The position numbers and the translations under genes are program-made. From Liolophura sinensis (taxonomy: Eukaryota > Mollusca > Polyplacophora > Chitonida > Chitonidae), in NCBI RefSeq assembly GCF_032854445.1, contig NC_088301.1, forward strand, positions 54,795,187 through 54,859,186: a stretch of DNA of 64,000 bases. Reading direction: 5' to 3'. The notes below the pieces were generated by a model, which searched no databases, was not told the origin of the DNA, and saw nothing but the letters and a program-made list of their open reading frames with translations. This document shows positions 38,632 through 50,600 of this stretch, one piece after another (the stretch's first letter is position 1; every line of letters begins with the position of its first letter).

Positions 38632-41600
38632 ATGAATATCGCTAACACCATTAGGAAAAGTAAATATACTCTTTACATCGTCTTCAGTTGTATTTGATTA
38701 AAACATTTGATTTTGTTAACCTATAAACCTCTACTACTAAACATTTTTTCGGAATTTTCTAAAACATTACATGTTATAGTAAAATATTTATTATTTATAA
38801 TGTCGCACGGGACTCACTTCCATGAGGATGCACTTTGACCTTAAAGATGAAGTCACATGGTCTGCGTACATGTAGGTAGAGACGACCAAGAAATATCGGA
38901 CTGCCAAGTGGGCGTCATAATGCTTGTTACTGTTACGTACATGATTCTGTGTTCATTAGGTCAGGTTTTACTGCTGGACTTCTGATATTTTAGTATGGTT
39001 GAATGTTGGAGGAAATTTTCAAGTGGGGTGAAAAAATTTCAAACCAAAAAAAAAAAAAAAAGATAGAAAAACGTGAAATATTTCAACTATGAAGGAGATA
39101 TTGTAAATGTTTCAACTGTGGCCCGAATGAGAGGTGGCGTAATTATTAACCTCATCAAATGTTAATCGCCACCACCTTCAATTTCCCGGCATTTCTTGAT
39201 TGAAATATTTTCCCAAGATTGAATTTGAAATATTTCACTGTGGCCGAATATTCATATCTATACCAAATGTATGAAAAACTATTTTATTGGCTTTGCAGAT
39301 ATAGGCTATCATTACTGTTTGATTGTAGGCCTACCACCATGCATAAGCCTATATATTTAATACAGGGCTCTTGGGATGGCTGATGGCTTATTGACTGTCA
39401 TTTAGCCTGTGCATAGTACACACAATTAATTGTAGGTTGCAGTCTGGTCATCACAAGTTGGAATTAAGTATGTGTTTATCAACTGCTTGCCTGACACCAC
39501 TACATGGTTTACTCAGACCACTCCATTGTAACACTAGGAACTTAGATTTTGTAGGAAAGCTATGAAATTAGAGCTTGCCAACTCAATACGTAAAGTACAA
39601 AGTATCATACAGAAACAATCAGAAATTGTATGACAGTTGTAATGCAATAGGACATTGTTCAATGTTTATTTGAACGTTACAGGTGTGACTTGTTTGTCAG
39701 TTGGGACATCAATCTGGTACTTCCAAAAATATCAGAGGCAACAGAAGAAAAGAAGATGTGTGATGATCATGTCACGTTATCCGAGTCCAGGATCCACGAA
39801 AACACGACTAATTCCTACACTTGGGGAAAAAGGGGCTGCAGTTGTACAGCTTTACATGGTACAGTAGTCTGATGTGACTTTTAAATATGACAGATGTTTC
39901 AGTCATACTTATTGCTTAGTTTATTGAGCACTGTTTTGGTTATATATAAACACAATAAATGTTTCCTGGTATCACGTTAGTCCCATTACTAGGATATTTG
40001 TTGTTGGAATGACATGGAAAAACACCAGACATGACACCTTGCCTAGTCACAATAAATAGTAAAATGGAACCATCTTATTCCCTTAATTGGGGGCCTCTGT
40101 GGCTCAGTTGGTTAGCGCACTAGCGCAGCGTAATGATCCAGGAGCCTTTCACCAATGCGGTCGCTATGAGTTCAAGTCCAGCTCATGCTTCCGTTCCAGC
40201 CTAAATGGAATGTCTGGCAGCAACATGCGGATGGTCATGGGTTTCCCCTGGGCTCTGCCCAGTTTCCTCCTACCATAAATCTGGTTGCCGTCAGATAAGT
40301 GAAATATTCTTGAGTACGGCATAAAGCACCAATCAAATTAATAAATATTCCCTAATGGTCATTCATTGAGGGATAATAATTAAGATTTTGGGGTTTGAAC
40401 CCAGCTCTTTACCCACAGGTGTGTATGTATACATAGTATTATTTAGATGATGACAGCACATATGTAAGTTTGTATGATACAGTAGACATGTGTGAGACAT
40501 GGAGAGACAAAAGAGTGGAACATTTATTCTGAGCCGTCCAGAAACAGTGAACAACATCAGGGAGTGCAACAGGGGCTTCCTATCAGTGTTGTATACAACA
40601 GGCAACAAAAACAATTGTTGAGTAACCATGGTAACCAAAATACCAAAACAAATGTGATATCTGTATGTTACTTACATTACGTGCTTACCCAATATAACAT
40701 TTCATAACAATATCAGCAGTCCATAGAGACTTCAGAGCAATTGACGGGGTTCGTTAAGTACACACCATTACTACTAACTGATAATGATATGTATGTGATA
40801 TATTATTGTACGGGTGGTAAACCGTGACAATCTGTAATTGTATGTTACAAGCTGCATACTACCTATGTAGATCCTTGTGACTACGTAGCCTGTGACTTTC
40901 ATATGGTGTGCTCATATCCACCTTGCGCTATCAGTCTTACATGTATGAATGACCATGGGGATGTAATTGTTAACTGTTATAACTTTGAAATATAATATGA
41001 ACAAGAACTCTGGTAATACATAATTAGCTAACTAAACATGCTTTAATGTAACTGTCAAAAAATGATGTTTGCCTTAAAGGTGATATCTCATTGGAACATC
41101 ATGTAATATGACAATGCACTGCACATTCAGTAATGTGAACAATACTGCCATTTAGCTGATATCGTTGAATGTCTTATCATGAACCTTAACTAAATGGACA
41201 TGTATGAGACCATATTCATAAATGTGTTATTGCCTTTTAACTCTTGATTAAAAGTTATTTACCATATAGCATGACACCAGAGAGCACAATGTTGATCACA
41301 GCCACAAGTCCTGTTACTTACAGGGATTATGGGAACAGCCACATGTAGTAATCCAAAGCAAACAATCACGTTAACACTTACATTGAAAAATGAATGACCA
41401 ACTGCAACACATGTTCATATCTGAAACTTCATACACTCAGGACATTCATACTTGTCCAAATGTCTTCTCACCATAATGCTGACTGTCGTTTTGTAAAGTG
41501 AAATATTCTTGAGTACGGCGTAAAACACCAATGAAATAAATAAATAAATATTTGTCCAAATGAACTAAAATGATGTAGAGTACTTACCCATATATGCTCT

Positions 41601-44600
41601 TATTATCCCAGATGCATATTTCTTACTGTTTTACTGACATGTTAATTGTATTAACACCATTGCTACAGGTAACCAACTGAATGAGAACATATGCACCACA
41701 TTCTTATCAGCCTACAGACTGACCAGGCATGGATAGCTGGTACATTTTCAAAGATTATTAATATTCTTAAATATTGCACAACATATATTTCCATAGATTA
41801 GGTCATCATCACTATCAAGGCACACATGAAATCATGTATTTATGCAGGACACCAGAACACAAGTCAAGTTACCAAGGTACATGTACAGTAAACATTCTCT
41901 AATAATGTACTTTACTCACAGATACAAGAAACAAGTCTGAGCTTATATCCCAAACTACCTTAAAACAGTGTCACATAATTGGTTGATCTCACTACCTGTC
42001 ACAACATCAATTGACTACATGTATAAACATAATGGTTACCCGTGATCACAAGTTACATACATATGAAAACTTCAGTATGCTAACATTCCTTGATTTATAG
42101 TGTACCAAAAGCTCAACTGGTCTCCTTCATCTTATTGAATGTTTACGATTGAATTGTCACACTGAATGCATTTACAGTTAAAAATAATGAACAAAGGATA
42201 TCTTCACACACACAGTCTGTCACTGTGTGTAACTTTACAGTTTATGTAGTGGTATTATATTAGCAACCTACGATCTGCATTTACACAAATCTTAAATATG
42301 TAATGTTGCCATTACGTTCACATCAAGGGAGGTAGCTCATACAATAAGTGCAAGTGATCAAAATCATGTGCGTGATGCTCGAAAAAATTTATCAGGCTCT
42401 CTTAGAAAACAAGAATGAACTCAGGAGTTAATGGGGAAGTCTAAAAGGTGAGCTGCTGCTGGTTAAAACTGACATTGATGCAAACACAGCTGCCATCAAC
42501 AATCTTCAGCAGGTGAAAACAGAGATGAAAATTGAGATGAGTCAGGGAATTAGCCAAAAGTTCAGATAAGCAGGCTTTACGACTTGAAAGGTACACTTGC
42601 AGTTTTGATTTACTCTTTTGTGATTTCTGGAAGTGGAAGGAGAAAACTATGCAGATTTTAAAGGACTTTATTGTGAATGTTATACACATGGAGTATGTTG
42701 TGATTGAGTTGTGATTGGTCAGAGAAGAAAAAACGTAAAACGCGATCTACAATGGCTAAGTTCATCTAACAAACATAGAAATCTGATGTTCTCCATGCTA
42801 TGAAGAAAATCCTTAAGGCGCCAAATTCAGTAAGTTAAAGAAGATTTGCCCAAAGAAGATCAGGAGAAAAAAGAACGGATACAGGATGTTGTCCAAAAGG
42901 TCTGCAAGGAAGACAGGCAGGTGGTGTTTAGAGACGGGCATCTGTTCATAGAAGGCAGACTTTTCGAATGAATTTTCCTTGTGACCCTGGCCAGAAAGAC
43001 CATCTGACTCAGAAATTCTCGCTTACAGCAAATGCTCCAATATTACAAATCTTTCAAGACAATGCATGAAAAGCAGATAGTGCACCTAGCTCATACGTCC
43101 AAACAATACATACACATAGAATGTTTTATTTTAGCACACATTTACATTTAACATTTGCGATTTTTCTGATCTATCTGACTGTCGCCTGACATGAACTTGA
43201 ACTTAAAGCTAATTTCCATCCTTTTCTTTTTATTTCAGTTTTACTTCTTTTGGTTCTTGACGTTTCCATTGGAAAATCAGTTTGATACAGTTGAAATATC
43301 TGCTCTTAGATTAAATATTGATGCCATGATTTGTATCATGTGTTGATTTACTGTGCTAAATTAGTGCACATCATGTAATATCCCATGTCTGCATTAGTGA
43401 AAAACTAATTGTTTCATTCAGGCAATCTCAGTAGCAGTAGTTAGGCCCATTTTAACAAGTGAGCTCTTTTTTTTTCTCAATCTTGTACTCCTTTACATTT
43501 TCTAGGAGATTTGAATTTGGGGGAAAATTCAAATATGTTGTTTGGGGAAAGGGGATCTATTTCATTGTCACAATGGTATGTGTTATGTCATTAACTGTAA
43601 GAGAACTAAGGTATAAGGGACAAAAATAAGAGAAGAGAAATGTTTCTATAGTTGAAAAGCCAAAAAGCTGATTTTTATTTCCTTCAAGAAGTGCATAGCT
43701 CAGTATCCGGAAAAAATCTGGATGAAAGAATGGGGGAATCAGATAGAGTTTTCTCATGGAAACAATGTGTCCAGAGCAGTATCAATCTTATTTCATAAAT
43801 CTGTAAAAATAATGAAGCAGGAGAAGACATAGATGGTCGATATGTTTTTCTTGAAATTGAGCACTGTGCATGCATATACAACTTAGCAAACGTATATGCC
43901 CCAAACTCATTAACTGAGAGAGAAAACCTTTTCCGTCTAATAACTATCATTTTATTAAATAATTTTGATTGCTCTAATTTAATTCTTGGAGGCAGTTTTA
44001 ATACTGTGATCAATCTATACATTGATAGGAAAAGCTGGTCTAATATTCACAGCTCTACTAGGGCTAGCTCATTTTCCATGACCTTATAAGTGATTTAAAT
44101 GTAATTGATGTCTGGAGAGAAAAGAACCCAGTCATTTACGCGGCGGAAAGATAATAACACCCAGTCAAGGATTGACTTTGGGCTTGTATCATTGGGGCTT
44201 TCTGTGAAATGTACTGGAATGAAACGCAATATAAAAAGTGATAGGCAGTTGATATTCTGCTCTTTCTGCCTTAAAAATACATTAAGATCACCAAATGTTT
44301 GGAAATTTTATAATACACTCTTGAACGACAATGTCTTTCATCTCAAGTGAAAGATATGTTGTCAGAATTAAAAGATACTCAGAATAGCTGGGTTCCTACT
44401 CATTTATGGCAATGGCTCAAATATAAAATAATGAATGCTGCAATTAAGTGTTCTAAGGAAATGTCAGTTAACAGGAAGAAAATGAACATGACTTAGTAAA
44501 ACAGCTTACAGTTATTGATAAGCAATTTTAATGGATCTCATAGATCTGTTAAAAATGTTCAGACATTTGACGACTGTTGAAGGCAATTAGAGGAAATATA

Positions 44601-47600
44601 TACAAAAAAAAAAGCTCAAGGTGCATTGCTTAGATCTAGAATACGATGGGAAGAAAAATCCACGAAATACTTTTTTAATTTAGAAAAATCATGTGCCAGC
44701 AAAAAAGTGATTTTGAAGATTATTGATGATGTTGGTGTTGAAGAAAAAAATCCCAGTGAAATCCTGTTAGAATTACACAAGTTTTGTTCTAATTTATATT
44801 CTTCAAAACATGAGATAGACTATAATTTTGATGATAACTCTGACTCTCTTACAGGAAATTTAGAGGCCCCTTTGGCCTTGGAAGCTGAAAACCATGCCCT
44901 GGATTCACCCTTTACAAAGGATGAATTATTTGATGTAGTCAAATCTCTCCAGTCAAACAAATTTCCTGGTTCTGATGGACTGACAAATGAATTTTACAAA
45001 TGCCTTTGGACTGACCTAAAGCAGTTTTAGTTGAGACCAGTACATTATTCTTTTGATATGTTTATCTGAGAGTAAATCAAATGGGAGGTATATTAAGGCT
45101 ACTTGAAACCCTGTCAAAGGCCTAAGTTACCTGAAAAATTGGTGCCCTATGAGTTGCTAAACACAGGATAAGCTACTGATACTTGCAATATACTTGCAAA
45201 AGTGGTCATACTACATGAAACACAAACTGGCTTTATTAAAGGGAGGTATATAGATGAAAATGTGTGATTCCTGTTGGAATTATTAGATAGCTATAAAAGA
45301 AGTGGATTTTTGCTTTTTATTGACTTTTGAATGTAGAATTTCAGCTTTTGGAGAGAGCCCTAAAGGTATTCAATTTTAACGAGAACATTTGCAAATGGAT
45401 AAGGCATTTTTACAGTGGAACGTCAAGTTGTGTTGTTAATAAAGGTTGGTCTACGAATTGATTCAACAATTCAAGGGGACTAAAACAAGGTTGTCCATTA
45501 TTAACTGACTTATTCATAACATGTGGAGATTATCAATATCATATTAAAGAGTATGGCACATATAGAAGGAATAATGATACATGAGCACATTGTTCAACAT
45601 TAACATTAAGAAATGCTAGTTCAGTTGAATCAGCAATGGATTCCTACAAGAGTACTGAAAAATGCAGTGGTCTCAAAGTTAACTCTCAAAAAACTTGCCT
45701 TGTGAGAACAAATAATAAATCCAAACTTTTCAAGAAATAAGTATTGCTTAAGCATTGTTAAGAAAATTGTTTATCTTGGAATGAAGTTTTCCCAAGACTA
45801 CAATCGAATGCAGAAAGAAACTTTAGATCCAAGTATTAAGAAATTAAGGACACAGCTACAAATATGGAATGGTTGAGGTTTAACTTTTTCTGCGAAAATA
45901 CTTTTTCAAAGGCCGAGTGTATATCAAGATTAGTTTACCTGGCTCCCATGATTTGTTTATAAAAGAAGTATTGCAAACAGGTGAACAATGAACTATATAA
46001 ACATATATGGAATATGGGAATATTGTTTTAATGAACAAAGCCTGAAACTCCTTTGGCTCCACAGATTTTTTTCAGAAGAAAATCATTCCGTCATTTTGCT
46101 TTAATAAACTTGCTTCAATAAAGTTTTATATTGAACTGTAACTATAGTCCCAAAAAACTAGCTAATAAAATTTCAAATTTTATTGTCATATTCAGGACTT
46201 CTGGTTAGAATTGTGTGACCAAACAACTACTTTTTCTGATTGAATTACCAGGAACACTAAGCAGATTTTAAAAGGTAGGAAAATGCAGAGGATGTTAAAT
46301 CGCTAAATGTTGTATCAAATGAATTTCAACTTCCTTTGGACTATGGAAATTCTAAATTGTGGAAATCTCTTGAAAAACTCTCTTAGTGATATATTATCAG
46401 GAAATACAGATAGGCCAGAAGTCTTGTTTGACATCAAAAAAAAAAATAAATGATACTGGCTATAAATAAAAACAAAATGTTTCTACAAGCTCCTGGTCAA
46501 AAAATATTGGGCCAAAGTTGATGTTAAGAATATACCTGATAATTTTCTTGTTCTTGATGATTTATTGTGGACTCTGACTTTAAAGTTGTGTAAATAACAA
46601 AAGTCAGTCTATGCAGATTTAACTGTGTTCATCCATGTAACAGTTATTTGTTTTCATTAACAGTTTTGGAATACCCTACCTGTACCGTGTGTGACCAGAT
46701 ACATAGTATTGTGCACAATATTGTTACTTGCTCAGCTGAAACACAGTTTTAGGATATATCCCAACAGTGACTGCCTCAATTTCAAAGGGGATTTCTTTCA
46801 AGAAAATAACTTTTACATCTTGTACACTAAATACTGTATATATTCAAACCATGTTTCACAGAAGCCCATATACTCAATCTGTTTTTCAGCTTTTTTTTCA
46901 AGCGGAAGTCACTACCCTTTTAAAAAGTAAAGGAAAATGTAATTTTTGCAAATATTTGGGTAGAATTTAGTTTTATGTTAATGTTTAATCTATATTCCTC
47001 GTTGTATGTTAATGATTAAGTAAAAGTTTTCCATCATGTGTTCAATTATACCATGATATAGTTTATAAAATAACACTCTTGGTTGATGTCCTAATTTATA
47101 ATAGTGTAAAACTAACATTACTATATGCTAAATTTATTAACCAATGGTATATATGGGGAACGGGTGGGGGTACATTTGTGTATATTGTCAAGTATTGCTT
47201 GTCAAGTAACAAGTATTGCAGTTGCCCATTTGTATTTTTGATTAGTTCTTACTTTCAAATTACATACCCGGGCCATGAGAGCTATATAAATGACCTTTTA
47301 AAAAGTGACATTTGACAATAAACACCAACACTAAAAAAAAAAAAAAATCGTTAAACAATGCTTGCCTATAACACAACCGTCTCAGAAGAATAAGATCAGT
47401 TGGTTGGGAATTTTCTCTTGCAAATGCAAGACATGGGGATTTTTTTTAAAAAAAAAAGGGAACTTTGAGAGCAAAATTAAAAAAAGAAATCTTATCTAAA
47501 GCCCAATGAATCGTCACTGAGTAAGGCCCTTTTTGATTATAGCATATAAAAGTTTTCCTTTGCTTTTTCAAGCAAACAAATCAAGGCTACATTTTCAGTT

Positions 47601-50600
47601 TCAAGAACAAAACTATCATATACGCATACTTTACAAGACTAAATATACAAAATGTAAATATATTTTTTTTCAGACTGAGAAAATTTTGGACAACATTTCT
47701 GGTGAAGCAATTCAAAACCCTGATGTACGTATAGAACTCATGTACTCAGGAGTCTCAGAGTCTAAGATGGATTATTGGTTAGGGAAAAGAAGACAAAGTA
47801 CCCAGCTGTCCTGGAGGCCACAGGCTCCTGGGGGATTAGGAGATAAACTGATTGCTGCCTTTTCTACTATGTTCAGAGAAGGTGTACATCAGGCTGTTGC
47901 TGTAGGTAATTATTTTCTTTTCTGCAAAATTATAGAAACAAGAAAAAAATGAACAGAAACATAAAGTATAGAGAACAAAAATGTTGGTCTGCTAGGAAAT
48001 TTTATGTGCTGAAGCGTGTGTATATGTAAGTGTGTCTGCCATTTTCGCTGTCTAGCTGCTTGCCTGCCTCTGTGCCTCTCCATCTTCCTCTGTCTGTTTG
48101 TAATCTGTCTGTCTGCTGTCTGCCTGTTTACTTCTGTTTATAAGCCTAAATCTGTGTGTCTGTCTGGCTGCCTGTCTGCATCTGTATTTATCAGCCTAAC
48201 TGCATCTGTTTATAAGCCTGTGTGTACCTGATTGTCTGCCTGCTTGCCTTTGTGCCTGTCTTTGTGTCTTTGTCTGTCTGTAAGCATAACTCTTTTTGCC
48301 ATTATTTTCTGCCTGTGTGTCTGCCCATATGCCTGTCTGTCTGTCTTTATTTGTCGGTAAGCATAACTCTATACGCCTGCCTGTGTTCCTGCCTGTCTAT
48401 CTGCCCATGTGCCTGCCTGTATGTCTGTAAGTCTAATTTTATGTGCCTGTTTTTTAACTCTTTCTGCCCACCTGTCTGCCTGTCCATCTGCCTGTATCTG
48501 TCTATAAGCCTAACTCTGTGCCTGTCTATCTGCCTTAGTGCCTGTCTTTGTCTGTATATATTTATTTATTTATTTATTTATTTATTTGATTGGTGTTTTA
48601 CACCATACTCAAGAATATTTCATTTATTCGACGGTGGCCAGCATTATGGTGGGAGGAACTCGTGCAGAGCCCTGGGGAAACCCATGACCACCCACAGGTT
48701 GCTGGCAGACCTTCCCACTTACGGCCGGAGAGGAAGCCAGCATAAGCTGGACTTGAACTCACAGCGACCGTATTGGTGAGAGGCTTATGGGTCATTACGC
48801 TGCGCTAGGCCCCCTTTTGTCTGTATGTAAGCCTAATGTAGCATACACTATTTAAGGGGAATAATTCTAACTATATTCAGTGGTGCTGCTCTCACATGAT
48901 TGAGGGGAGATGCCTTCATGTTGTAGCTACAGGCTCAGATGCTTCCATCCTGTCAACTGAACAATTTGATAAACATTTCTTAAGACAGGCTGTACAGCCT
49001 TATACTAGTTCAATTATTGGCTATGCTTTTCACCCTACACTTACTGTTGGCTGTTTCAAGGCTAACGTTACGTGTAAAAACAAATGTAGCACAGCCAATT
49101 TCATTGTTGTTGAGCAAGGTACGAGTCTGTTACAGAAAGATTTAATCCGGACCCTTGATATCACAATACAGGGTAGTTCACTGTCATGTTTTTCCACAGA
49201 TGTTTGTATACCTGAGATTTCCTGGCCGGCTGTTCAGACAGCAAGAAACAAAAATCCTAGCATAAATGAGGAACCTAAGATTTGTTAATGAATTTCCATA
49301 TTTATTTTAATTTATTGTCATTACGCACAAGAAAAACGGTACTTTGGGTATATGCACAGATTTTAGAGCTCTAAACAAGATGATTGTTCTGGAACGTTTT
49401 CCTCTGTCCAACATTGACGAAATGTTGAATGACATGCATGGTGCTACATATTTTATGCAGTTAGATTCAAAATCCGTGCATATACCCAAAGTACCGTTAT
49501 GTTCATCACACATAAGGAGTTATTTTGTTACAAATGCATCTGTTTTGATCTCTCGTCCACCATGCTCTCAAAAAATGATGCCAAGCATTCTTTCTGACAT
49601 TCCCCGTGTACAGTGTTTCGTTGATAACATCATAATTTTTGGCACTGAGCAGAAGTTTTGTGTTGGACACGACGCTTCATGTTGTACTTCAACACTTACA
49701 GGACAGACAGAAACTTGACACTGAATGACAAATGTGAGCTTGATGTCTCATTGATAAAAGTTCTTGGCTATATTCTGAACAAAGAGGGTATTTGCCTTTG
49801 CGAGGACCTTGTTTCCGGCATTGTTGATGCTGCAGTCCTTGAGTACAAACAGCAACTCATTTCTCCCTCTCGCGGGTACAAAACATCAGTACAAAAGTCA
49901 GATGTGTGAGGTGCAAAACTCTGAACCATTCGTTTGAACCATTCGTTTGAACCATTCTGACCAAAGTTTGATGTATCTGCCCCAGTTTGACACTGTACAA
50001 CCCCAATCACGACATCACGGTTACAATTGATGCCAGCGGTTACCGGTTTGGGGGCACTACTGAATGGCACACATATCTCTGGGGTCATCATTTCACATTA
50101 TACTAGTTACGCTTCTCTTGTATGGCTAAGGTCATAAACCTATGCAGATTGCACGGTGGAATGCACGGTTACTCCACTACAATTGCATGGTTGAATACAA
50201 ACCTGGAACCTCCAATAAGGTGGCTGATGCTGTTTCATGCTTACCGAGACAGTAGGCCAAGCATTGAATGAAGATTGCAGTCTGTGCAATCGGAGTTGAC
50301 GATTCAATTCATGCCGTTACCCAGGCTGAATTACTTGAAACTGCTGATTTCAGTAATTATCTGGGGATGGCTGACGGCAGAGGATTGTGCCACTATCCTC
50401 TCTGACACCTCAGTTGATTGAATATGCTCATGAAAACCATCAGGGCATTGTTTCGAACGAAAGTATGCTTACGCGACTTATGCTGGTGGACCACAATGGA
50501 CAAAAACGTCCAGGAGGCAATACATAACTAAGTTACATGTCAGTTGGCTGATAAATCGGTGGTTACATGAGTTGCACCGATGCAGCAAGTTATGATTGCG

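Noticed and set aside
38820-38880. alternative ABTB1 first exon reading MYADHVTSSL
   Set aside because: It fits by phase but has a poor GTCAAA donor, and it lacks the ankyrin start. The exon at 38401-38456 matches the family far better.
38994-39040. alternative first exon of the glycosyltransferase gene (MVECWRKFSSG)
   Set aside because: The only good donor (GGG then GTGAAA) leaves the wrong phase for the exon at 39683.
40089-40180. tRNA gene with good A and B boxes
   Set aside because: The anticodon and acceptor arms do not pair and the sequence continues into a SINE body found at several other places.
48222-48779. 185-codon open frame
   Set aside because: It is the translation of the TGTCTGCC minisatellite running into a reversed SINE.
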